Source: Fasciolopsis buskii
Taxonomy: Eukaryota; Platyhelminthes; Trematoda; Plagiorchiida; Fasciolidae
DNA: 64,000 nucleotides
Direction of reading: 5' to 3'
Assembly: GCA_008360955.1 (NCBI GenBank)
Contig: LUCM01003393.1
Span: 59,098-123,097, forward strand
Position numbers and translations under genes: made by a program. Each line of letters begins with the position of its first letter. Positions within the stretch are counted from its first letter, which is position 1. Below are positions 13,201 to 25,200 of the stretch, one piece after another. A model generated the notes under the pieces. It was not told the origin of the DNA. It worked only from the letters and a program-made list of their open reading frames with translations, and ran no database searches.

Positions 13201-16200
13201 TTATTTCGCAAGTACCTCGAAATTTTTGGAAATTATATCAAACATATTCGAAATTGGATAAGAAAATGCTTCTATTCTAAGGCGCTTCTAAGGCGTACAT
13301 CTGCTGGCAGATTGTAGAGCAATGCATATATAATTAGTGCACCTTACCGAACGTACGTTCATATATGTCCATGCGAGATGGATCATGTTTCAGACTCATG
13401 AAAACTAAAACTCAACTCGTCATTTGAGTGACATTTCCAAATGTTTTTGATATACTGGCGGATAATTTTGCTACAGTTCCGAAATGACGTGAAAAATGAT
13501 ATGGTTCACATATGTGCTTCAGTGACCATTGTCATCAGGGCTATATGACTAATTTGCTTCAGAACTGTAAGCGCAGAACGTCGACAAACCCATCAACCAA
13601 TCAAATTAGTTGTTAGCTTTTTAATGTGTCTAGTATGTGCCAGGAATTTATTATTTTCGGTCATTCGAGATGGGGAGATTACCCTATGGTATGCGCATTA
13701 CTTCCAGCTGCTCGGCCGTACTTTTGCAAAAAGATCCTGTGTCAAACATGGAAAAAGGAAACTTAGTAGGCATTTCCACACAATTATCAACTGCTACCAC
13801 CTAAGCTTAACAAGCTTTAACTCAGATTTCTATTAAAAGGTCTATTACCTCAGCAACACTTGGTCAAATTCAAACTCACAAGCATAGTGCGCGTGCCACA
13901 ACGATAATCGCTGGAAGCTGGCAATACTGAGTTGTCGTGTTGAAGCTACCGTATAGTATTTGGCAAGATGAATATCGCCATTTACGTTATGATGAAAGTA
14001 GGGCAAATAAACGTGTCGAATCAGAAGCGTAACTAGATTTCGGTTGTCTTTTAGCATTAAAAAATCACTTTCTGGAGAATCACATGGTTATTTTCATTTT
14101 GTCTACGTACAATCCGAGCAAACTGAACGTGAATGCTGGCTTTGTTTATTTGTAGCTTTTTGGCAGGTCCCTTTTGGATGATATGACCTCGGAGTTGTCC
14201 GGTGACTACAGGAAACTGATTTTATCTGTCTGTAAGTCAATTGTTTCAACATACTTCAAATGTATGGCTTTCTAGTGTAATAAAGCAAAGCGCTGAAAAT
14301 TCTGACCTACACCACTCTCTTTGGCAAAGAAGAATAAACAGTTTCCATGGCTGCAATATAAAAATTTAAACAGTGGCTTTGAGAAACTAAGCAAATATTT
14401 GCACCTCATATTTTTTTTAAATTTTGATTGCAATGGCGCGAGCTGAGACTCAAAATCATGCTCTTTTCGAAACACATTTAGAGGATGATCATGTCGATTG
14501 GGTTCGATGCACATACTGACCAGAACTTATTTGCTTTACATCTTTAGGAAAACACTGGTGCTGACACTCAGATAAACTTTATTTTGAATGTACATGCGTT
14601 TTTAGGACTTTCAAAGTCAGATATCGTTTTTCAAGACACATTTTCAACTACTTAACAATTTCACAGGGGACGATTTAGTTTCCTCTGCGTGAAAAATCGT
14701 TGTCAGCGCTCAGAAATCTTACCCACATCGCAAATGACATAAGTGATCTTGTTCTGGAATAGTAAATCTGGAAAAACTGAAAGAAACGTGTATTCAAAAT
14801 AGGTTTTGAGATCGATCGGATTTCAGTTAAATGCATGAATAATTGATTAGCTGGTTGACTGGTTAATTGCATCTTACATTCATTTATTGATTGCTTTCGC
14901 ATAGTGAGTACGGTTGAGTCAGTGAGAGAATGAGCTCCGTTTTTGAGTGGGTGAGTGAGTGAGCCCGCTTTGTGGGTGAGCTAACTCTGTGAGCACGTGA
15001 ATGATTAAATCAGTGGACCAGCTAGTGAGCGAGTGCATGAATGAATGACTGCGTGAGTGAATTTGCTTGGTGAATGTTTGCTTGATTTGTTAGAGGCAAG
15101 TAAATTCCGTCTGCGATTTAAGAATTTGGTGAGTGGGCGATTGAGTGAGTTAATGACTTCAGTCCATACATTTTTACATCCCTCTAAATAGGGATTTTCC
15201 CTTTTGTCCGGTGATAAAACATCAGGAAACTTTCTTTACATTATCATGCGGCTTCTTTTTAAGTATGCTTGTCTGGATTGATTGCCTCTGTTTTCAGTGC
15301 GTTATGCAATCGACCGTCCGAAACTGATTGCAGAATGGTTACACGATACAATGCACGGCTTGGGCACAAAGGATTACGCATTGATGCGTTTGATCATTAC
15401 TCGATCTGAGGTAGGTTCTCACAATGCTCTTGTAATATCTCCTGATCCTCATCGATTTGTACATGCAAAATCAATGTATTGCAATCAAATTCTAACACTT
15501 CTTTTCGGTGGAGTATACTTCAGGTCACTTTCGGTATCCACCAAAAGCTTGCTGAATTGCAATAAAGTGGCAAAATTAATTGGACTCGTTGTCTGACATC
15601 CGCGGTTTGTGTTTCACCTTGTCACTGGAACGAATTTTGTTACTTCACATGGACGGAAATCGCAGGCATCCTCTGAATGTTATCAATTGTTTCCATGGCA
15701 GGCGAAAATCTATATTTAAACTCACTCCTGCCTGCCAGAAAAACACCCGTTCACCCACACACGCGCTTGCCAACTTAATCCAGCGAACAACTGAAACTTG
15801 TCGTATTTCTTACGTTGTCGAATGCAGGTTGATGAAGCAAACAAAACACAGGTGACGTAAGTGTAAAACTGTAGGCCATAGAATACTTGGGTGATATCAG
15901 GTTTGTTCAAAGGAAGCCAATATAAAACAAAGTTAACAACTTCGTGCTCTGTTCAACAGTAAAACGGTCAAGTGAATTCACAGTCAGCGTGTAAAATAAC
16001 TGAAGAGCTGATATCGGTCATCGTCCGGCGACAAGAACTTGTGTATGTGCTCATGTAAATCGCTAGTGTGGGGTACAAAATCTATCAAACATAAATGATT
16101 GATCACAAGCGAATGAGAGACTGGCGTCGGTTTATTATAGGCGTACTTTCGTGTTTGCGCATGTCATATTGATCCTTATTCGACGGTCAGTGTCAAACGT

Positions 16201-19200
16201 AACATACAGGACTTTTCAAGTAGCTAAAAATAAGTGACTCAAAAACTAGTCGATCCGTTAAACATTTTAGTGCCGCGAGAGTTCTAATCAGATTTTCTTG
16301 TCTGGACATGAAGCGCAGTTGAAGAGACGGAATGATTTTTTATCGAATATTTGTCTGGTAGACTGGATTTGTTCAGCTACGTGCACGTGCTTTGGCTAGT
16401 CTATTAAGCTGAATTTTTGATAGATTTGAACCACCCAAACTACTTTTACCGATCACCTATCGTAACTGCACCTCAAAAAGGTCGGACTATTGCGTCACTC
16501 TCATCCCGAAAGTCCACTTCAAGCAAATTTCGCTAGACTAACTAACCTTTTGATTATTCGGGTTGCTAAAGATGACTTAAGTAGTTTATATTAAACTAAA
16601 GACGGTCGCCTCCGAGTGTTCGTCAGGAGGTGGAACTAGCAATATAAGGACTACATATTCAAATTCCGTCAAATAATTTCACTGCAACCCATTCCTAGTC
16701 CGATTGTAACCATGCCTTCTACTTTCTCGCCACCCCTTTTTATTGTTTTTTAATGGCACTGCACACAAAATCATACGTACTCATATGTGCGCCAATATGT
16801 GCAAATACACCTATCGGTCCGTGCGAAAAATTCACATCAATTCAGCTCGATTTGGCCACAGTGATGGACGCGTATGTGAGTCTGTTTAAGCGGAACCTAC
16901 GAGAAGAAGTTATGGGCGAGACGTCCGGTGGTTACCGCGACGTATTACTGTCGTTTCTGGGTTGTAATATAAAGCCAGCGAACAACCTGTGATGATAAGT
17001 TACTTGCGAACTCACCAACTTTTGAAACTTGCGCCGCTTCGTATGCTTTCCTGTAACTCATTTGCACGTTCACCAGCTTGCTCGATCTGGCTTTCTTGTG
17101 TGCGAGTTATAGCACAGATGACAATCGGTATAACATTCAATGTACCACGCCGCATGGTGCTGTGAGTTTGAAATTGTAGTATGTGCGTACACTGGCTTTA
17201 TAAGTTTGTATGAGGTGCAATGCATACAAATGCATATTGAGCGGCAGACATATGCGCCCTCGTGCACTCGGGCGAAATTCCTATTACTTTCAGTCCGAAA
17301 AAAGTTATTTAGCGCGATTTTTCCTTGCCGTTCCATTTTGTCTTAGCTACTTTCCGTTTTACTTACCTGACCTTATTTCTGCGAAATAATAAAGAATTTA
17401 TGCTTTTCGTAACTGCATCACACCGCACCATTACCTGATCACACTTTCACTATATTACTGCTGTTATTTCAGTTTTTCATTCCTTCATCTTTTACTTCGT
17501 ATTCTGTTCTATGGCTGTTTGTTATGATTTATCATCTTGTACAATTGCAAATTTCTGTTGCGATGCACATTTCTGTCTTTGGTCCCTTACCACGTTTGCC
17601 CTGATTTCACCGTGCAGCGTTGCTGAGCCATACCCGGTGAGCACAGTTGAATAGGCTAGCTGTTACATTCCGAAGTAAAACGACAAATCAAACCAGTACA
17701 TGTATTTTACACCTTCTACTCAGACTACACTCCCAAGTTCGGGTGAAATTTTGCCCAATCGATAAAGTTCCGCGAGATGGTCACTAATTCTGATGAAACT
17801 TATGGACACATTTCATAAAATGTTCTCATGGTTGGTGTTGTGGAAGTTGTGAACTGACAAAAAACATATTGATCTTTTAAATACAGTTCGCCGGATCAGT
17901 GCAATACACATGAAAGTCTTAGCGGAATTTCGTAACTTCCATCCATAGTCTTAATAGCGGAGCCCAGGATCGGATTTCGGGCCCATTGTAAATGGTTATG
18001 GCCGATAAATCACCAGGTTCACTAATCCAGCTTGCTGGATGATCTTAGACCTTAACAAACTGTTTTTGGCACCACGGGATGGGTCTGGACAATCTGGTAT
18101 TAATCACTTCTGTCGTAGAGAGGATTACTTATCTGATTCCTTGGGAGCGGTTGGTAGGCGCGCAGTAGGCAACACAATAGTCCATCTCGCTTTAGTGTGA
18201 CTGGTATCAATGGCATGAGGCAATATCCTACTAGTTACCGCCTTATTGATCCTTCCGGAAGACAACTTAGGGCAACGTTCTCGAACTCGATCAGACAGAC
18301 ACTAAGTTGTTCTCCCGATGTATTCCACTCCATAGTAGCAGGAGCGTATACAAACACAAGATAAAATCGAGGATTCAGATAGCCTTGCTCTGGGTTGTAT
18401 ACACCGCTAAGTGTTAAGAGTTAGCTGAGGCTTTTGCACCATACTGATTATTTACTGCCTTTGATATCCTGCTGGTTGATGCCTCAGCAATTTAATCTCC
18501 CCTGTATGTCACAGTCATGGACTGTCTTTTTTGGCGCTTGAGTTTACCGGGAGCTTGCGTGTTTTCTAAAGAGCCTACCTAAGTACCCATTTTCTTTGAC
18601 TGAGTTGCAAATAGTTTGAAATTTTGTCTTCAGAACATATTTGGTCCGCCCCGTTTGCCGGGGAGCAAACCAGGTTTAGTTTTTGTGGCGTAGAGACAAA
18701 ACTGCTAGAGTGAAGGTACTGCCCTACCTATGTTGATTTGAGATAAACTCTGTTTCATCGACCCACCTGTGTTTCTTTGGAGGCAAACTTCAGGAGACGG
18801 ATGGGAGTGATTCTGTTCCAATTCTAGTGTAGCGATCAATACCCCTTGAATAGACCTTTCCCGTTCTTCCAGAAACGGTCTGTCATGACTCTATAGCGTC
18901 CACAATCTAAGTTCACCGAGACAGTGGAATAAACAGACTGGATTAGTGAACCTGGCCATTCATGGGACAAAAAACCATTTACGATAAGATCGAAATTCAG
19001 CCTTATCAAAGCTACGGATTGAAATTACGAATTTTTAGTGGGATGTCCAGTCATTTTTGTCTGTGATGCTCTCATCCTGTTTGCACAATTAAGCGGCAAA
19101 TTGTGGAATCCCCATTCAAACAAGAAGAACTTCAGTTCGTCCCGAACAGTACGGTTAAATATGGCTCTCTTCGGGGTTCATGTTGACCCATGGTGAATCT

Positions 19201-22200
19201 CCTTCTGAAAGATATAAATCGTAGATATACATGAGGCAAAGTGATCGAAGTCAGCGTGGCAGATTTGCCGAGTAAGTGATTATCTGTCTTGGCTATTCTA
19301 AAATAAATGAGTGTATTTTGGGATTCACATACTGCACATTACTGGGGTATAGATGCTGTTGGTTTTTTCAGCGTAACACTCAATTTCCAAAGCTACCCCA
19401 AGTATGTCGTTCTACTCAATTACCAGAAAAAACTAATATCAGATATCTAAAAGCATCAATTCAACTAAACCATTTTTATAAAGCCTCGATTGCTCCTTAC
19501 GGCTCTTTGGTGCTCCAAGTAGCCGCTTCACGATTTTGACGTTCAAGATCCCAGACAGCTCTTTGTTCTTTCTTCGGGTGAGCAGGATGTTATCTAAAGT
19601 GAAGTTAAAATGTTGCATGATAGTAATTAAATGATCTTGATAAATCAAAGTCAAAAAAGTTCATGTGGCTTGGCAACAAAAGTGAAACAGTCGTACAATT
19701 AGTGCTTCTGTGGTTTCTGATGGTGAGTTGAATGCCGATCCTACGCGGTGAGCCATCTGACTGAGAAATCGAACGATCCACTAGGCAGTAGTTAGAATGC
19801 TGTCAATGGAACTTTTGTACGTTGGCATCTGAGAAGCAGCATCTTGTATTCCTCAAGCAAAAATAAAACGTTTTAACGATTATTGGCCCCAGCAGAATGC
19901 ACACTGCTTCATCGTCAGTCCGTATAGGTGATGTTGCTCCGGGATCAGCAAAGGCGTAAGTGCGCGGAACAGCGAGTTCTCAGGGACATGCAGCGGGTGT
20001 ACAAAGAAAAAATATTTAATGCTTAGATGCAACCACAAAAGCATCAATGATTTTGGAACAAAAGCATAAAATACATGCAGGCTAGATAAAATGACAAAAA
20101 CAGTAAACATTTCATTTAAAAAAGACCACAAGTGGGAACGGAGTTCAAGTTGAACGGGGACCGACCAGCTTGCCAGGTTGTTGAAAAAGTTCCTCAAACA
20201 GAGCATCGGAGTTGATTTTTTTCGACTAAAAATATCCGACAATCCCCGGGAAAGTTCGTGACAAGGCGAATTCTGACCGAACAAAATTGACTTAATAAGA
20301 ATTCTACTTTCCAGGTCTTCGAGGAATCCTACATAAAAGAAAATTCAGATCCGGCTGCTTTTAAGAATGCATGCACGGTCTCTCAAAAGTAACCATGCAA
20401 TCTGAAGCTTCCTCTGTGAGATAGCTACTAACAGGTATCCTTTCCACTTTTCGTCTTCTAGAGTACATTGGTAATGGAGTAATTTTACATACATGGAATT
20501 CTCTCATACTTATCAAGGCGGAATGTTTTTTGTTTTAATAACTCAAAATTCGTAGTTTATTTTAGTCGATCGTGTTATACCGTTCGCAGTACAAACACTA
20601 TTGTTACTTCGTGTTGCTACGAGGGAGGATTGACAACCATCAGTCAACCGTTCAGGCAGTCGAGTTTGTAAAACAATTTACTGACGCTGATGAGGAGATA
20701 TTATCCAACTGTTCCAGAAAGTATTCCACGGGGAATTTCTAACTGTCGTTAATGCGAATGCATTCGTAGAATTGTTAGGTTCACAACAAGACAGCGTTCA
20801 TTTATTGCACCCATAATACGAGATGGAACCGTCCTAATTGTCAACAGAACCGAAACCAGTGTTGTCTTTACCTAGACTTATTAGGACACCCAAGCAAACG
20901 GGTGACTCAGGAAATTTTCCAGTGCTAGGCTATTACTGCTAAAACCGCCAGTGTACATGCTATCGATTTCTTGGTCTTTCAAGATAAAGGTCGCGAGTTC
21001 AAATTTTTCCACTCCCAGTCAGCTCCCCCCAAATGACAGTCTTCAGCTGTCCAAACCCATCTTTCAGAAGATCGTTTACCTTGTCACATCAACAAAAAAG
21101 ATTATATGACGTTAGAATAAAGAAAAAGGTGCATTCTTATTGCTATATGGTGTTGAAAGCGATTTTACTTGCAGGTGCCCGCAGTATTGACCGTTTGACA
21201 TCGCAGGTAACAATGTTTATTGAAACCCCAGGATGTTGTCAGCATCTAAAGCCAGCCCCATCCGGAATTCAAACACTGCTCCAGGGATGATGACTTTTAT
21301 AAGGCCTCACGCTGTACATTGCCGTCTGGAAAATTCTTCTTACGAGGGACTGGACAATTTCGTGATAAATCAGACGTTGTACCGCTTATACCAAAGAATT
21401 TATGTTAAATTCATAGAGTTAAACAAACATTCTGGTGCTAGTGTCACTAATGATAATAATATTGTCATTAGTAGTAAGATTAATAATTCTAGTACCGCGC
21501 CAATTTAATAATTAGCCAGGTCCCGTAGGCTGTTTGTTCTGTCTCCCTTTCTATGGTCCTAAGACTGAGAGAAAACTCATCGGCGACGTCGATTTCCATG
21601 TGGTTGGTGCTTTTGCTCAATTATAGTGTTTTGACTGTAATAACGCAGTACCGTGCCGTTTTGTCGCGAAAAGAAGCGTCTAGGGCTATTTTGACTAATC
21701 CATCAGTGGCAACTGTAAACCGAAATCATACACATCAAATTTGTGCTTGGGCATAGTTGACGAATCTAATCAGAATCTAGGGACAGGTTGACTATGTAAG
21801 AAAACAGTTTTGGTATTGACTGATCGGGAGAATGTAATACTTCTGCATCAAACATTACCTAAGAATTTAGGTTTCGGAAGTTGGAACTTGTGATGACACC
21901 AGTTCAGTGTATCATTGGAAAAATTCAGACATCTAACGGGTGATTATTCCACAAAACCCAGTGGAAAGGTGCTCAAACTTCATCAGTCTGTTCGGTTGCA
22001 CTCCTGATTATCTGGTCGGTGATATTTGCTAGCAGCTCTGTGGTCGTTTATCACGGTTACGGCTCCAGAAGATTGGATTATTTGTGTTTTGTGGCCGTAG
22101 AAAAAACAATGAGAACCCCACTTGGTGTTTTCGACTTACTTTGGTATCTGCAGGTGTGAATGGACGTGGGGGCATCAGTGGACGATTGATCAGCTGCCTA

Positions 22201-25200
22201 GAATACTGAAATTTACTCCACGAAACGGCATTAGGTCACCTTTTTTCCATGTATTGTTAGTATATCTCCTCTCCATTTTACCCAAAACCTGAAACTTGGG
22301 CTGCGGAATAGTTGCCTGCTAGATTCGCAAAGTAACTGAAAGTGTATGCAGGTAGAAATTATCATAGACAGCGCGCTAAATCCATGTTGAGTGTATCCAA
22401 GGCCAGTTCAAGTGGATGATGAAAGGAGCACATATAGCAAAATGAGTCGTCCTTTCCTTGTGATTGGTTTATTTGAATGCTTAGGCATAACAGTTCCACA
22501 TCTAATTTGCCCTTTTTCAAAACAATCAGTTTGTATTTCACTTGTCTTTTCTGAATTAATCGTGCGCATTCCTCCGCGTACCGTTCACTTTATTCATAAA
22601 ACCAATGAGCCGCAGATCTGCCTACTAATGTGTCTGGACTGTTCACTCTCGTTCTGACGTGTTTATTACCTTTACCAACCCCGATTCTCGGTAGGCCAAT
22701 AGGAAACACTTCAGGAATCATGATAGGGAGCAATAAATCTTGCTAAACGAAGTAGAATGGGGAACGCAATTGTTCTAGTGTATGAAAATCGGAAGTAGTA
22801 CTTCTGTGCTCTTCTACCAATAGCAAGTCGAGTCATTTTGCTTCCTAATTGCAGATAAGGGACGGTATGTACTCTCGAATACAAGTGCTTTTAACGTCCG
22901 TTTTAGCTGCCCTTTAAAACTTCTCATATCCTTGTAATTCCTTGTGTTTGATATTCACAGTTGTGTACACGGAGTACTCTAAAAGTATTTTGTGCTGTAC
23001 AATTTACCTATTCTCGCTTCCGTGCTCGGCTTTCCCGGCCTGGTAGATTTCACTGAAACAGATTGCACACAAGTGAGAGTTAGTCTGCCTACACTGTTTT
23101 TCATGCGCTCACAATTTAACCTGCTAATCAGTTTATGGACTAATTACGTGCATACTTATTACGCCGTTGCCTGCTAACCCGATGTAGTATTAGCACTTGA
23201 CATAGTTGTACTGAATTCGATCAACGGTATTAAGACATAGTTGCGGACTGCCACGACAGTTGGCAGAAAATTTGGTTTATTTGCAAACCGTGGGCTTGTC
23301 TATGAGATACGAGGAGCCTTGTTGTCGGAATACCTTCGGTCCCTTGGCACTTGGGGCATGTGTGAATTTCTCGTTCGTGTACTGCCACGGTCCTGATTGG
23401 CTAGTTGTATTTACGGGCTCCACCAAAGTTGTACCGGAGTGTTTCACATGATTTGCACATAGGCATCATATTGGTAGAAGGACTGGCCACGCTTTTTCAT
23501 TCTAGGAATAAACGTAATTTTATTCCGTAACAACTTTATCACGCTTGATATGCTCAGATTTTGTATTTCAAATGGGCATGACCAGCCTACTGTGATAGAT
23601 CAACGATGGTCACCGATTTGATTCCTCCTTCACTACATCGACTGTTGGACGCAAAAGTTGACTTAAAATATTCCTACCAGTTGTGCATTCTGACATTTTT
23701 GTGGTACTGCTAATAGCTAGATTATTCAATTGTTTGTTTCGTCCTCAGTACCCAACCCTGCAACCAAATTATGCTGCAAGCAGTACAACAGTGTGCGGAT
23801 TGTCTACAGCCCATCGGAATAATGTTTTGGCCCCTCACTCGGCTCCATTCTCGAGCCAGTGAACACATTCAAGAAAACACGAAAACCGAGAATCACGTCG
23901 CAGTAAAGCATTAGTCATTTATCAGTCAGGTACAGTTGGGGATACGCCTATGGTCGTGTGTATGCACGTAGATAAACAGGAGTGTGAATCACGCAACATG
24001 GGCGGCAGCTTTAAGGCAGCATGCACGCCTTAGGTTGATCAAAGTTGAGAGCCCGGGCAAGCTTCAGGACAGTCAATACACGATCTGAAATCAGGAAAAC
24101 CGACTAGATTAGATACAACGGCGATTGGCTGACATATATTGACCAGCGAAAAATGACGATATCTTTATGTTGGCATTATAATCTGCACTATTTGAGCCTA
24201 CGATTTTATATGCACATCACACATTTTGCATCAGATACGTTAAGCGCCTAAAGTAACGGACTCAGTCAAAACCAGAAATGAATCTGGAACAAAAACGGTA
24301 TTAAAGGGTAATCGAGTAAGAGAGCAGACGCCCGAACTTGGCCAACAGTCCGAGAAAAGTTGTAGTGAATTTGAACGATCTGTTTCAATCAGGTTACGGA
24401 CAACCGAAGGCCCACAAATTGTTTCCGCTAGGCTGAAAATACTGTACCGTAATCATCCGATAATCTGACACGAACAACCGCAACCAGGAAGCAGTCACAA
24501 AGAACAAAATGACGTGACCTTTAGAAAAACTATTTGGCGGACCTCAGAGGTTGACCCCTCAACCGTGTGGTATGAATGCCAAAAGAGGATGTGCAAAAAC
24601 GAACACGAACTCGTGGACCACGGCGCATAGCGGCTTCTTCGAAAATTCAGTTGAATGAAACGACAGTAGATCAGGTATAACTATGTCGATCAGTGACCAG
24701 TTGCTTGGTTCCCTTCTAAAGTTGTACGCAAGATCTGGAAAATGATTGGAAAGGATTCATATGAATCCGTGCTAACTAATTTTTTTAGGTGTTCTTTTCT
24801 ATTTAGTTACAATACTGAGGTATGTCTCCTGATCGATACTTTCCGATCGGTTTCTTGATTGATTTGATCTGAAATGGAGAATAAACAAAAAAACAATCAT
24901 GAACCGGGGCCTAGTGAGGACATGCCCCACCTTCGCCCTTACAGGATCACCAACACATTATCAGTTTGCCACATTCCGGTTACGGTGCATAAGTCCAAAG
25001 CGCGCGGCACCACAAATACGCGGAGAACGGAATCACGTTCACATGCTAAGACAAACTGATGCAGAAACATGTCCGATAGTGAAAACCAACCAAATAGGCA
25101 GACAAATGGGAAACAATTGCAACAGATGGATTGCGAATGGATTTTCCGACGTACACATCCGCGGGGTGCTGAGGATTGTGTGACGTATCGATTTGGGGTA

